Of a stretch of 25,620 nt of DNA, positions 7,858-15,720 are shown in pieces (position 1 is the first letter of the stretch; every line of letters starts with the position of its first letter). The translations under genes and the position numbers were made by a program. Source of the stretch: JAWUVP01 sp034112285 (GTDB lineage: Bacteria > Pseudomonadota > Gammaproteobacteria > JABDGN01); the NCBI GenBank assembly GCA_034112285.1, contig JAWUVP010000013.1, positions 1 through 25,620 on the forward strand, read 5' to 3'. The notes beneath the pieces are model-generated. The model had not been told where the DNA came from, did not search any database, and saw only the letters and a program-made list of their open reading frames with translations.

Positions 7858-8874
7858 ATGGTTTATCAAATTTTTCTGGCAAAAGAATCTCGCGCTGGCG
7901 AGCACCGAGTGGCATTAATCCCTCAAGACATAGCAATCTTGATTGAAAAGGGCCATGGTGTTACGGTTGAAAGCAACGCAGGGCTGGGCGCAGGGTATGA
8001 AAACAAAGCGTATCAAGCCGTGGGAGCAAGCATTGTTAACCTTGCTGAGTCGGAGCTGTGCAGCTATACGGAGGCATTCAAGAATATAGACTTGATTGTG
8101 CGTGCAAAAAGACCGAACCGGGAGCGTGAACAATTAGAATGCCAAGCCTTTCAAACAGGAACCATGATGTTGGGCGCGTTCGACCCACTTGAGGGTGACT
8201 CTGACCATGTGAATGAATATCATCGTGCTGGTATACAAGCGTACAGCATTGACCAAGCAAACTTGCCCTCTACGGACCCAATGAACGTGCTGGCTGCCAT
8301 GGGCCGGTTTGCGGGTAAATTGGCGTTAAATGATGCCATTTCAAAATGTATCAACCCAGTCAATAAGGTGGTTATAATCGGTTTGGGCGAGGTGGGCCGC
8401 TCTGCGCTCGCAGAGGCAATAAAATTAACCTTGCCGGCTTCTGTTATTCTTGGAGACGAAGCTAGAGTTCTAGCGTTAGAAAAATCTGGCGTTAACGCCT
8501 ATGTGGTTGATCGATCATTGTCGCTAGAAGAGCAACAACAAAAAATAGCGGCGATAATTTCAGATGCAGATATTGTTATTACCACTGCTCGCAAAGCAGG
8601 CCAGTCAGCACCCTTATTGATTCCGACAGCTTCATTAGATGCGATGAAAAGCCACGCGGTGATTGTTGACATGGCCATTTCTGAAGGGGGTAATGTTTAT
8701 GGCAGTAAGCATGATGAAACCATTAAAACAGACCGTAACGTTCTTATCACCAATGTGAGTGGCTACCCCAAAGCCATGCCGCATGAAGCCAGCTCATTGT
8801 GGAGTAAGGCGAGCCTGCATTGGATTTTAGGATTGGCAGCAGAGCCTAGTTTAATAGCGTTTAAGCCTTGCTAG
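7858..8874 (+). CDS. Alanine dehydrogenase / transhydrogenase alpha (PNT) family oxidoreductase
   Basis: The 338-residue protein shows the two-domain PNT layout. Glu-His-Arg-Val-Ala-Leu-Ile-Pro (15-22) opens the N-terminal domain and Lys84 sits in Val-Arg-Ala-Lys-Arg-Pro. A Rossmann dinucleotide motif, Ile-Gly-Leu-Gly-Glu-Val-Gly, lies at 174-180. The segment Val-Asp-Met-Ala-Ile-Ser-Glu-Gly-Gly-Asn-Val, followed by Gly-Tyr-Pro-Lys-Ala-Met-Pro, resembles PntA more than alanine dehydrogenase. The catalytic His and Asp of alanine dehydrogenase are not at the expected places (Gly-Ala-Phe-Asp-Pro and Ala-Ile-Ser-Glu-Gly). No PntB gene or membrane helices follow, so a full transhydrogenase is unlikely. 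A soluble NAD(P)-dependent enzyme on an amino or oxo acid, controlled by the divergent LysR, fits best. An AAAGG lies eight bases before the ATG. Confidence 0.75.
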   Translation: MVYQIFLAKESRAGEHRVALIPQDIAILIEKGHGVTVESNAGLGAGYENKAYQAVGASIVNLAESELCSYTEAFKNIDLIVRAKRPNREREQLECQAFQTGTMMLGAFDPLEGDSDHVNEYHRAGIQAYSIDQANLPSTDPMNVLAAMGRFAGKLALNDAISKCINPVNKVVIIGLGEVGRSALAEAIKLTLPASVILGDEARVLALEKSGVNAYVVDRSLSLEEQQQKIAAIISDADIVITTARKAGQSAPLLIPTASLDAMKSHAVIVDMAISEGGNVYGSKHDETIKTDRNVLITNVSGYPKAMPHEASSLWSKASLHWILGLAAEPSLIAFKPC

Positions 8875-8958
8875 GCGGTAGCGTGTCGGGATGGTGTTCG
8901 ACTGTTTTCTGATGACAACCTACATTCATTGACACAAAATACTTAGGGCGAAGATTTG

Positions 8959-9033
8959 CGTTCTTCTGTTCGCGAACAGGAGAGCGTTGAGGGCCTTCAA
9001 ATAATCGCTAATCGCGATTCGCGATTAGCGATT
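8959..9033. repeat. Cluster of three abutting palindromes
   Basis: Three dyads follow one another. The first, 8959-8986, is a 28-base hairpin centred on the perfect palindrome CTGTTCGCGAACAG, extended by pairs including G-T wobbles. The second is 8987-9000 (TTGAGGGCCTTCAA, with one symmetric G-T pair). The third is 9003-9033, with perfect 15-base arms around a single T. They lie between the PNT-family gene and SelO. They could end transcription, bind a protein or form a cruciform. No T-run typical of an intrinsic terminator follows. Confidence 0.6.
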
Positions 9034-9108
9034 TAAGCCAATATCCGCTATTTTGAATATATGATAGGATGTCTACCTAGCAATTAAACAGCCTATAAGA
9101 GAAACACC

Positions 9109-10524
9109 TTGACGACATTAACCCAACATTACCAACAACTGCCTGCTTGTTTTTACAGCGTGGTGGAAAATGATCTTAATATTAAATCGGATATTTACTT
9201 GTTTAATGATTCATTGGCTGAAGAAATGCAGTTTAATGTTAGCCCGCCTGAATCTTTAATAGAAAGCTTAATGGCTCAAGATCATCGACCGATTGCTCAA
9301 GCTTATGCTGGGCATCAGTTTGGTAATTTTAATATGTTGGGTGATGGTAGGGCGATGTTGTTGGGTGAGTATCAATCCCCTAATATGCAGATGTTTGATG
9401 TGCATTTGAAAGGCTCGGGCAGAACAGAATTTTCACGTGGTGGCGATGGTAAAGCAACCTTGAGTGCCATGTTGCGTGAATATATTTACAGCGAAGCGAT
9501 GGCGGGTTTGGGTATTCCTACAACGCGTAGTTTAGCGGTGTTAACCACGGGTGAAAAAATTTCTCGGCAACAAGAAGAGCAGGGCGCTGTCTTGATTCGT
9601 TTGGCTAAGAGTCACCTGCGGGTGGGGACGTTTGAATATGCGGTTGCTTTTCAAAACATAGAGGCCGTGACAGCGTTAATGGATTTTAGTATCCAGCGTC
9701 ATTATCCGCATATTGAAATGAATGAAAAACGTGCTTATAATTTTTTAAAAGCTGTTATTAATAAACAAGCTAAACTAATCAGTGAATGGCTGCGTGTTGG
9801 TTTTATTCATGGTGTTATGAACACCGACAACATGACCATTTCGGGTGAGACTATCGATTTTGGTCCTTGCGCGTTTATGAATAAATATGATCCTCAAACC
9901 TGTTTTAGTTCTATTGATCGCGACCAACGTTATGCTTTTTCAGCACAGCAATCTATGGCAAAGTGGAATCTATGCAGGCTTACCGAGTGCTTGTTGCCCT
10001 TGCTGGATAGTGAGGAGCCACAAGCTATCGCAATAGCCCAACAGCTTATTCGAGAGTTTGATGAGCAGTTTGAGCAATGTTGGCAGGTCATGATGCACCA
10101 GAAACTGGGCTTTGATAAAATAGATGATAATGTTAAACCGCTTATTGAAGACTTATTGGCGTTAATGTTTCATCATAAATTAGATTATCACAACACTTTT
10201 TATGCCTTAACATATGATGCCGAGCAAATAGAATTGGCACCTTTAACGCAGTGGCTTGAGGATTGGGCGGGTTTATTAACTAGCCAGGGTGTAGATAAGC
10301 AAACAGCGCAAGAGCTTATGAAAACAGTGAACCCGGTTGTTATACCCAGGAACCATCTTGTTGAGCAAATGATTCATGAGGCGGTTGAATTGAATGAGCA
10401 AAGCAATTTACAGCAATTGCTGCTTGATCTTAAAACACCTTATACAAAAAAGGTTAGCCCGCTTAGCTATTTTGATATTCCTGCTAATCACGATGAGACG
10501 CACCAAACATTTTGCGGCACGTAG
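9109..10524 (+). CDS. selO: SelO/YdiU protein adenylyltransferase (pseudokinase AMPylator)
   Basis: The 471-residue product matches SelO, which transfers AMP from ATP to Ser/Thr/Tyr of proteins, including redox-related targets. Visible family motifs are Ala-Tyr-Ala-Gly-His-Gln-Phe-Gly (65-72), Gly-Asp-Gly-Arg-Ala (78-82), Leu-Lys-Gly-Ser-Gly-Arg-Thr followed by Arg-Gly-Gly-Asp-Gly (100-114), Val-Leu-Ile-Arg-Leu-Ala (161-166), His-Gly-Val-Met-Asn-Thr-Asp-Asn (234-241) and Asp-Phe-Gly (250-252). The C-terminus ends Thr-Phe-Cys-Gly-Thr, keeping the conserved penultimate-region cysteine (selenocysteine in eukaryotes). The start is TTG at 9109: it gives the usual Leu-Pro-x-x-Phe-Tyr N-terminus and has an AAGAG upstream. 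Length is normal. It converges on the MFS gene, whose stop is only 25 bases away. Confidence 0.93.
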   Translation: MTTLTQHYQQLPACFYSVVENDLNIKSDIYLFNDSLAEEMQFNVSPPESLIESLMAQDHRPIAQAYAGHQFGNFNMLGDGRAMLLGEYQSPNMQMFDVHLKGSGRTEFSRGGDGKATLSAMLREYIYSEAMAGLGIPTTRSLAVLTTGEKISRQQEEQGAVLIRLAKSHLRVGTFEYAVAFQNIEAVTALMDFSIQRHYPHIEMNEKRAYNFLKAVINKQAKLISEWLRVGFIHGVMNTDNMTISGETIDFGPCAFMNKYDPQTCFSSIDRDQRYAFSAQQSMAKWNLCRLTECLLPLLDSEEPQAIAIAQQLIREFDEQFEQCWQVMMHQKLGFDKIDDNVKPLIEDLLALMFHHKLDYHNTFYALTYDAEQIELAPLTQWLEDWAGLLTSQGVDKQTAQELMKTVNPVVIPRNHLVEQMIHEAVELNEQSNLQQLLLDLKTPYTKKVSPLSYFDIPANHDETHQTFCGT

Positions 10525-10549
10525 CGCTAAAAGCAACACTGAAATGGAA

Positions 10550-11860
10550 TTAGCTCGCGGTGGTGGAGGTTGTTAGCACAATGGTTTCTTTTTGTGATTT
10601 GCAATAGGTTTCTTTGATTAAAAAAATCGCCACCAGTAGTCCCAGCAGATAAAGAATGGGCATGATAGAAAAGGCGACGGCAAAATTTTCGGGCTTGAGC
10701 AAGGACACATTGCCATGAATTTCACCGGCAGAGAGGGTGATTAGGTAGCCAATAATAACCGGCATAAATGTATCGAAAGAAATCACCGCGGCATTGTTCA
10801 CACCCAGAGCTGCGGAACGCGTTTCATTGGCCACTTGTTCTGAAATGGCCGCAAAGCCAACGTTTTGCCCCGAGGCTGCTATGCCTAGCAAGAAAAAGAG
10901 GCCGGCATAAATCCAGGCCGAACTAATGGTAGGGTAAGCAATCAATAGCGTTACAATAATGCCGATGGCAGAGCAAAAAATAAGGCTTGGCCTTCTGCGT
11001 CGAGTCAAATCAGACAAAACACCCATTAGCGGGCAACCAACGGCATAACCAATCCAGGCCATTGATACGCAATAAGCGGCCGTTTCTTGACTTAATCCTC
11101 GGGTTTGCAAATATTCAGTGCCCCATATAGCACCCAACAACGCAATGGCACCATAGGAGGTGCCCGAATAGAAAGCAATAAACCAAACTTGTTTGTTTTT
11201 AAACATTTGTTTTAGGCCAAACAAGGTTGATTTTGGTTTTTTAAGTAGAATGAATTTTTCTTTTTTATCACGTGTTTTATTTTTTACAAACAACAAAACC
11301 ATCACGGCTAGTACAACACCAACTAGACTTACATATGACATGGGTATGCGCCAATTGCCGCCAAATTCTTTCATGATTGTAACCAGAGGGCCGCCGGCTA
11401 ATAGTGGACCCATGGTGCCAATAAATTGTGCCGCGCCCACAAAAAAACCAAAATATTTTTTCGGAAACCATTCCATAGAAATAGTGAGTAAAGTGATGAA
11501 TGCAAATGAGGAGCCAAAGCCCATGAGTATGCGGGCAAAAAATGCAGGCCAAAATGATTGTGCGTGAGCAAACCAGAGTGCTGCAACGCTACAAATTAAT
11601 GTGCCAACAAAGAGTAAGATTTTAACGCCAAATTTATCGGCTAATATACCTACCGGTATTTGCATAAGGCCATAAGTGAAATAATAGGCTGAGCCTATAA
11701 CCGCAAATGATTCTAACGATAGGTGTAAATCTGGAATGATTTGATGCGAGATACTGCCCACAAAGGTACGCAAGAAAAACTCATATAAAAAGAACAGCGA
11801 GGCTGTTCCCCATATCAGGCACCCTAACCAACTTATTTTACCGTTGTTTGATGTGCTCAT
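10550..11860 (-). CDS. MFS transporter (Legionella-type, 12 helices)
   Basis: This 436-residue major facilitator protein has about twelve hydrophobic helices. The motif-A loop after helix 2 reads Gly-Ile-Leu-Ala-Asp-Lys-Phe-Gly-Val-Lys, and the equivalent in the second half is Gly-Val-Leu-Ser-Asp-Leu-Thr-Arg-Arg-Arg-Arg. The N-terminus, with Phe-Leu-Tyr-Glu-Phe-Phe-Leu-Arg-Thr in helix 1, is typical of a group common in Legionella and Coxiella, related in style to phagosomal nutrient carriers. Substrate is not determined. Its ATG overlaps the stop of the upstream aspartoacylase-family gene by four bases (ATGA), so translation is coupled. Import of an N-acylated amino acid or related compound for the coupled hydrolase is a reasonable inference. 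Confidence 0.88.
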   Translation of the reverse strand: MSTSNNGKISWLGCLIWGTASLFFLYEFFLRTFVGSISHQIIPDLHLSLESFAVIGSAYYFTYGLMQIPVGILADKFGVKILLFVGTLICSVAALWFAHAQSFWPAFFARILMGFGSSFAFITLLTISMEWFPKKYFGFFVGAAQFIGTMGPLLAGGPLVTIMKEFGGNWRIPMSYVSLVGVVLAVMVLLFVKNKTRDKKEKFILLKKPKSTLFGLKQMFKNKQVWFIAFYSGTSYGAIALLGAIWGTEYLQTRGLSQETAAYCVSMAWIGYAVGCPLMGVLSDLTRRRRPSLIFCSAIGIIVTLLIAYPTISSAWIYAGLFFLLGIAASGQNVGFAAISEQVANETRSAALGVNNAAVISFDTFMPVIIGYLITLSAGEIHGNVSLLKPENFAVAFSIMPILYLLGLLVAIFLIKETYCKSQKETIVLTTSTTAS

Positions 11861-12912
11861 ACTGTGGTGGAGTCGTTATTATTGCTGCTGAGTTGTTCGG
11901 TAGAATTTTCTTGCCATTCTTCTAAGCGCGTAGCAGTTGCTTGCATTTCGCGCGAAAATAGCGCCAGTTGATACAAGCCTTCGCCTTCATGGACTAAGGG
12001 TAGATTATTTTGCCCCACAATTACAGCATCTTCGGGTGAGTTAACCGTGACATCTTCTGATGCACCGAATGGATCGCTAAGCACACAGAGTGCCTCGCCT
12101 TTTTTAACGTATTGTCCCAAGGTATGCGTTGCATGACTTAAGCCACTGCTGGAGGCTCTTACCCAAATATTATTGGTTGCAAAAGCACTTTTGAATTTTT
12201 TAATTTTATTGTCAACTTTGCTGGGTAGCAATTCAATTTCTTTCATTACATTAAGAATGCCTTTTGTGCCCACTTTAATGGCTTGCTCATCAAAACGCAT
12301 GGCTTCGCCGGCTTCATAAAGTAGGTAGGGTATGTTTTTCTTAACGGCATAAAGGCCTAGGCTACCTTCTGTGTGGGCCAAATCTGAAATAACCGGGGCG
12401 TTGAAGCTTTGGGCCAACGAGCGGGCTTTGTCATTTTTATAATCCACATAAACTTGTGGCAAATTAGAGTAGTTAATGAAGCCGGTTTGCAAATCGATAC
12501 AGTAATCGGCTTTATCAAATATTTCTGATATAAATAAGTGGGCAATACGTGAGGCGTGGCTGCCATTTTCTGAGCCAGGGAAGCTACGATTTAAATTGAT
12601 ACCACCAGGTAAAAAACGTGAACGATTGATTAAACCAAAAACATTTAACACCGGAATGGCAATTATGGTGCCTTTCAATCGGTTAAGCGCTTTGCTGGCC
12701 ATGAGCTTGTTGATGATTTCAGTGCCATTTACTTCGTTGCCATGCATGGCAGCAATAATCAGTAAACAGGGGCCGGCCTGTTTGCCATGAGCCACTTTTA
12801 TGGGCATGTACATGGGGGCGCAGCTAAAAAGCTCTGGCATGGGCAATGCCAAGGTTAGTGATTCACCAGGATGTATTTGGGTGTCGCATATTTGTAAATT
12901 ACTATTTTTCAT
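11857..12912 (-). CDS. Succinylglutamate desuccinylase/aspartoacylase (AstE/AspA) family protein
   Basis: From the ATG at 12912 the protein has 351 residues; an upstream TTG is less likely, and a GGCG sits just before the ATG. It follows the zinc-carboxypeptidase-fold pattern of AstE/AspA: His57-Gly-Asn-Glu60 (first zinc motif), Asn-Leu-Asn-Arg-Ser-Phe-Pro-Gly (106-113), then Asp-Leu-Gln-Thr-Gly (140-144). A Leu-Tyr-Glu-Ala-Gly-Glu-Ala-Met-Arg-Phe-Asp-Glu stretch holds the catalytic glutamate, and a beta-rich C-terminal domain follows. The usual third zinc ligand is His in Asp-Leu-His-Thr-Gly; here it is Gln142. Members remove acyl groups from amino acids. It is coupled to the MFS gene downstream and divergent from a MarR regulator, suggesting regulated uptake and deacylation. 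Activity is uncertain given the substitution. Confidence 0.85.
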   Translation of the reverse strand: MKNSNLQICDTQIHPGESLTLALPMPELFSCAPMYMPIKVAHGKQAGPCLLIIAAMHGNEVNGTEIINKLMASKALNRLKGTIIAIPVLNVFGLINRSRFLPGGINLNRSFPGSENGSHASRIAHLFISEIFDKADYCIDLQTGFINYSNLPQVYVDYKNDKARSLAQSFNAPVISDLAHTEGSLGLYAVKKNIPYLLYEAGEAMRFDEQAIKVGTKGILNVMKEIELLPSKVDNKIKKFKSAFATNNIWVRASSSGLSHATHTLGQYVKKGEALCVLSDPFGASEDVTVNSPEDAVIVGQNNLPLVHEGEGLYQLALFSREMQATATRLEEWQENSTEQLSSNNNDSTTV

Positions 12913-12941
12913 AAGACGCCTATTTATTTCTAGATTGAATA

Positions 12942-12961
12942 ATTGTTTGTATTCTAACAAT
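12942..12961. promoter_or_regulatory. Candidate MarR operator
   Basis: ATTGTT and AACAAT form a perfect dyad with an 8-base spacer, the size of typical MarR sites, in the gap between the divergent MarR and aspartoacylase-family genes. It overlaps the -35 region of the predicted MarR promoter, which would allow autorepression. Confidence 0.5.
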
Positions 12962-12976
12962 ATTCGCTGTTATAAT
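12947..12976 (+). promoter_or_regulatory. Predicted sigma-70 promoter of the MarR gene
   Basis: A perfect TATAAT lies at 12971-12976, with TTGTAT at 12947-12952 and an 18-base spacer. Transcription would start near 12983, about 25 bases before the GTG start of the regulator. Confidence 0.5.
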
Positions 12977-12979
12977 CAA

Positions 12980-12994
12980 TGAGAATGATTTTAT
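12980..12994. promoter_or_regulatory. Weak Fur-box-like sequence
   Basis: TGAGAATGATTTTAT matches the 7-1-7 Fur consensus TGATAATNATTATCA at 11 of 14 defined positions and sits at the predicted start of the MarR transcript. A+T-rich DNA gives such matches by chance, so this is only a candidate. Confidence 0.2.
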
Positions 12995-13007
12995 GAGATA
13001 ATTCATA

Positions 13008-13499
13008 GTGAAAAAACACGATAAAACTGATGCACTTTTAGTATCAATGCGAAAAATAATGCGCTCAGTTGATTTGCATTCAAAGAAGTTAGTGGCGCGC
13101 TATGGGTTAACAGGGCCACAAATGTTGTTGCTGAAGCATATTTATGAGGCCGGTGATACGGGGATTATAAATTCGATATTAGCCAAGCAAGTTAGTTTAA
13201 GCATGGCAACAATCACTTCCATTATGGACCGCCTTATTAGCAAAAACTATGTGCAAAAAATACGGTCCGATATTGATAAACGTAAAGTCTATATTATTGC
13301 CACAGATAAATGTAAAGAGGTCATGAACCAAAAGCCGAACTTGCTGCAAGAAAATTTTACGAAGCAATTTGAGCTGTTACAAGATTGGGAGCAAACCTTG
13401 TTGCTCTCCTCATTCGAAAGAGTGGCCAGCATGATGGGTGGGGATGCATTAGATGCCTCGCCAATTTTATTTAACAATGAGATTGAAAAAAAATCATGA
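13008..13499 (+). CDS. MarR-family transcriptional regulator
   Basis: This 163-residue protein has the MarR layout. An N-terminal helix region is followed by Tyr-Gly-Leu-Thr-Gly-Pro-Gln-Met-Leu-Leu-Leu-Lys-His-Ile, then the winged helix-turn-helix Leu-Ala-Lys-Gln-Val-Ser-Leu-Ser-Met-Ala-Thr-Ile-Thr-Ser-Ile-Met-Asp-Arg-Leu. The wing Arg-Ser-Asp-Ile-Asp-Lys-Arg-Lys-Val-Tyr is the conserved D-x-R-x-x-x-type element. A C-terminal dimer helix completes it. The start is GTG at 13008, preceded by a GAG about ten bases away. It probably dimerises and controls itself and the divergent deacylase-MFS operon through the dyad at 12942-12961. The ligand is unknown. A SDR gene follows 52 bases downstream and may be cotranscribed. 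Confidence 0.9.
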   Translation: MKKHDKTDALLVSMRKIMRSVDLHSKKLVARYGLTGPQMLLLKHIYEAGDTGIINSILAKQVSLSMATITSIMDRLISKNYVQKIRSDIDKRKVYIIATDKCKEVMNQKPNLLQENFTKQFELLQDWEQTLLLSSFERVASMMGGDALDASPILFNNEIEKKS

Positions 13500-13551
13500 A
13501 CCTCACAAGCTCAAATCAATGCCTTATGACCGATGTTGAGCAAAGAATGCG

Positions 13552-14457
13552 ATGATTAAAAAAATATTAATATTAGGCTATGGCTATACCGCCCAACATT
13601 TAACAACATTATTACTTGAAAATACTGACTCGGTGAGTGCCACCACGCGCACAACGAATCAACAGAAGGCCACCATAAATAGCCGGGTGATTTTAATCCC
13701 CTTTAGCCTCGCGGCAATTAGTGATGAAATCAACCAGGCTAGCCATATATTAATTTCAACGCCCCCCAATCAAAATGGTTTAGATCCCGCTTTTGCTTTA
13801 ATAAAAGATCTGCTTGTGGAGCATAAAGCTCATATAAAATGGATAGGTTATTTATCGGCAACCAGTGTCTATGGCGATCACGCTGGTAAATGGGTGACTG
13901 AAGATTCAAACTTAAATAGCCCAGGTGAAAGCGGCACCCGAAGAATTAAGGCCGAAAAAAGCTGGCTTTCTATTTATGCCGATCACGGGTTGCCGATACA
14001 CATATTTAGATTGGCGGGGATATATGGCCCAAAGCGAAACAATTTGGTTAGAATTCTAGAGGGTAAACACTCTTCTATTGTAAAAAAAGGTCATGTTTTT
14101 TCTCGAATACATGTTGATGATATTAATCGTGCGCTATGTGAGTCTATGAATTGCCCAACCCCTGGGGAAATTTATAATTTAGCCGACGATCTGCCTTGTG
14201 CGCCAGAAGAGATGGATGCTTTGGCAGCAAGTTTGTTGAAGAAGCCCACAATGACATTGATTCCCTATAGTCAAGCTGAGTTGTCTCAGCCGATGAAAGC
14301 ATTTTATAATGCGTGCAAACGCGTTAGCAATCAAAAATTTAAGCGCCGTTTTAATTTTGAGCTACGTTACCCCAGCTACAAAGAGGGTTTGTTAGCCATT
14401 CACAAGCAATTAGAACTTCACCATGAAGTGGAGCCGGGTTCAATAGCCGAAGATTAA
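13552..14457 (+). CDS. SDR-family NAD(P)-dependent oxidoreductase/epimerase (YeeZ-like)
   Basis: The 301-residue protein begins with a Rossmann motif, Ile-Leu-Ile-Leu-Gly-Tyr-Gly-Tyr-Thr-Ala (4-13), a variant of Gly-x-Gly-x-x-Gly/Ala. Later come Tyr-Leu-Ser-Ala-Thr-Ser-Val-Tyr-Gly-Asp and Phe-Arg-Leu-Ala-Gly-Ile-Tyr-Gly-Pro, both typical of extended SDR or nucleotide-sugar epimerases, and Arg-Ile-His-Val-Asp-Asp-Ile (about 184-190). The length and motifs match the YeeZ-like group, in which the catalytic Tyr-x-x-x-Lys is not conserved (here Arg-Arg-Ile-Lys-Ala-Glu-Lys). Its substrate is unknown. It is cytosolic. It converges with the outer-membrane barrel gene and follows MarR on the same strand. 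Confidence 0.82.
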   Translation: MIKKILILGYGYTAQHLTTLLLENTDSVSATTRTTNQQKATINSRVILIPFSLAAISDEINQASHILISTPPNQNGLDPAFALIKDLLVEHKAHIKWIGYLSATSVYGDHAGKWVTEDSNLNSPGESGTRRIKAEKSWLSIYADHGLPIHIFRLAGIYGPKRNNLVRILEGKHSSIVKKGHVFSRIHVDDINRALCESMNCPTPGEIYNLADDLPCAPEEMDALAASLLKKPTMTLIPYSQAELSQPMKAFYNACKRVSNQKFKRRFNFELRYPSYKEGLLAIHKQLELHHEVEPGSIAED

Positions 14458-14499
14458 CAGTCTGGTAAAGCAAGCCGTGTGAAGGCGTTTACCGCACTG
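14458..14499 (+). terminator. Imperfect hairpin between convergent genes
   Basis: An interrupted inverted repeat pairs CAGT..GGTAAA with TTTACC..ACTG directly after the SDR stop codon and before the converging barrel gene. It has mismatches and no clear T-run, so a terminator role is possible but unproved. Confidence 0.35.
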
Positions 14500-14517
14500 T
14501 TACAGCCTTAAAGCAGA

Positions 14518-15720
14518 TTAAAAAACAATCGTGCTCATAAGCTGAAAAGCATATTCCTTAACACCATTCACCCCAACAATATTATTGGCATGCTCAAGTT
14601 GCGCGCCTACCCAAACATTTTTAATGGCTTCATGATTGAGCTCAAGGCTATAAGTTGACTGGGTTTGGTTCACAGTTTTAATGCCTTGAAACTGCGCATT
14701 TTTGGCCATACTGTATTGCAAACCAAGAAGGGTGGCTTTATTTGACCATAGAAAGTGATAGCTCATGCCGGTAACAAATGCAACAGCCTTGTTGTTGGTT
14801 TCTGTGGTGTCGTAGAGTGTGGTCACATATTCTGCTAGCAGCGAAACCTGTTGAATGTCTAGTTTAGCATTGAGATCATAAGCGGGGTTGGGTTGTTGTT
14901 CTTTTTTAGCAAAATCAATACTACTGCCATTAAGGTAGCCGACACCGACTTTCCAAGCTAGCGCAGTGGTTGCTTTGCCATAAGATAAGTTAACGGCTGC
15001 ATTAGTAATGTTGTTTGCTGTGCGGGTGTAGAGCCTAGACGTGTCACCTTCGCTACCACCATTCATAACGCTAACCGTGCTGTTAAAGCCATTATTTTGA
15101 TAACCCATGCCAAACGTATTACCATGCGCTTTAAAATATAAGTCTGCTAGATTCGCCAAGTTGTAAACATCAATATTAACTTTGTTAGAAAAGTCACCAA
15201 AATCAATATCTTTATTACCGGCAAATTCATAGATTGTGGCGCTGCTATTATTCAAGTTTTGGTGTACTAACACATACGCATTTTTAATACTCATTTGCCC
15301 AGCGGCAGAATTTTCTGATTCTTTGGCACCAATGTTTTGTGCGCCGGCTTCCAGATAAGCGACAATGGATTTATTCCAAGCATAGGTTGTGCTAATCGAA
15401 GCTTGTGGCACCGAAAACCTTGATTCATCTACCCAGGGTGATTTTGGGCCTGTATTTTTATCGTAGGTTGCCAGCGCATTGGCAGATGCACCTAAAATAA
15501 GACTGTTTTCTGGCAGTTGGCCAGATTTTTGTGCTTTGAGCAAGGTTAACTCTTCTGCAACCCCGCGATAAGGATTAGCCATCATCCAGCTTAAGCCAGG
15601 ATCAGCTTTGAGGCTGATATTAATTTCTTGGGCGAAGGCAATATTACTGCCTAGGGCTATTAATAGCAGGCTTGCAGCCAGAGGTTTCAGGTTGAATGTT
15701 GAGCTGGTTTTATGAAGCAT
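14518..15720 (-). CDS. Outer-membrane beta-barrel protein (possibly LbtU-like siderophore porin)
   Basis: The 400-residue product begins with a long Sec signal peptide ending Ala-Phe-Ala before Gln-Glu (about residue 30). The mature part is rich in alternating hydrophobic/polar strands with Asn, Ser, Thr and aromatic residues, and ends in Val-Phe; a terminal phenylalanine is the usual signal for BAM-assembled barrels. The overall look resembles Legionella-type barrels annotated as LbtU-family siderophore porins, but I see no decisive motif. Its ATG overlaps the stop codon of the upstream exported protein by one base (TAATG), so the two are translated together. It probably sits in the outer membrane as a channel for a small solute. 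Barrel call firm, substrate unknown. Confidence 0.75.
   Translation of the reverse strand: MLHKTSSTFNLKPLAASLLLIALGSNIAFAQEINISLKADPGLSWMMANPYRGVAEELTLLKAQKSGQLPENSLILGASANALATYDKNTGPKSPWVDESRFSVPQASISTTYAWNKSIVAYLEAGAQNIGAKESENSAAGQMSIKNAYVLVHQNLNNSSATIYEFAGNKDIDFGDFSNKVNIDVYNLANLADLYFKAHGNTFGMGYQNNGFNSTVSVMNGGSEGDTSRLYTRTANNITNAAVNLSYGKATTALAWKVGVGYLNGSSIDFAKKEQQPNPAYDLNAKLDIQQVSLLAEYVTTLYDTTETNNKAVAFVTGMSYHFLWSNKATLLGLQYSMAKNAQFQGIKTVNQTQSTYSLELNHEAIKNVWVGAQLEHANNIVGVNGVKEYAFQLMSTIVF

Noticed and set aside
11193..11567. Plus-strand open frame of 124 codons
   Set aside because: It is antisense to the clear MFS transporter and has no protein-like motif.
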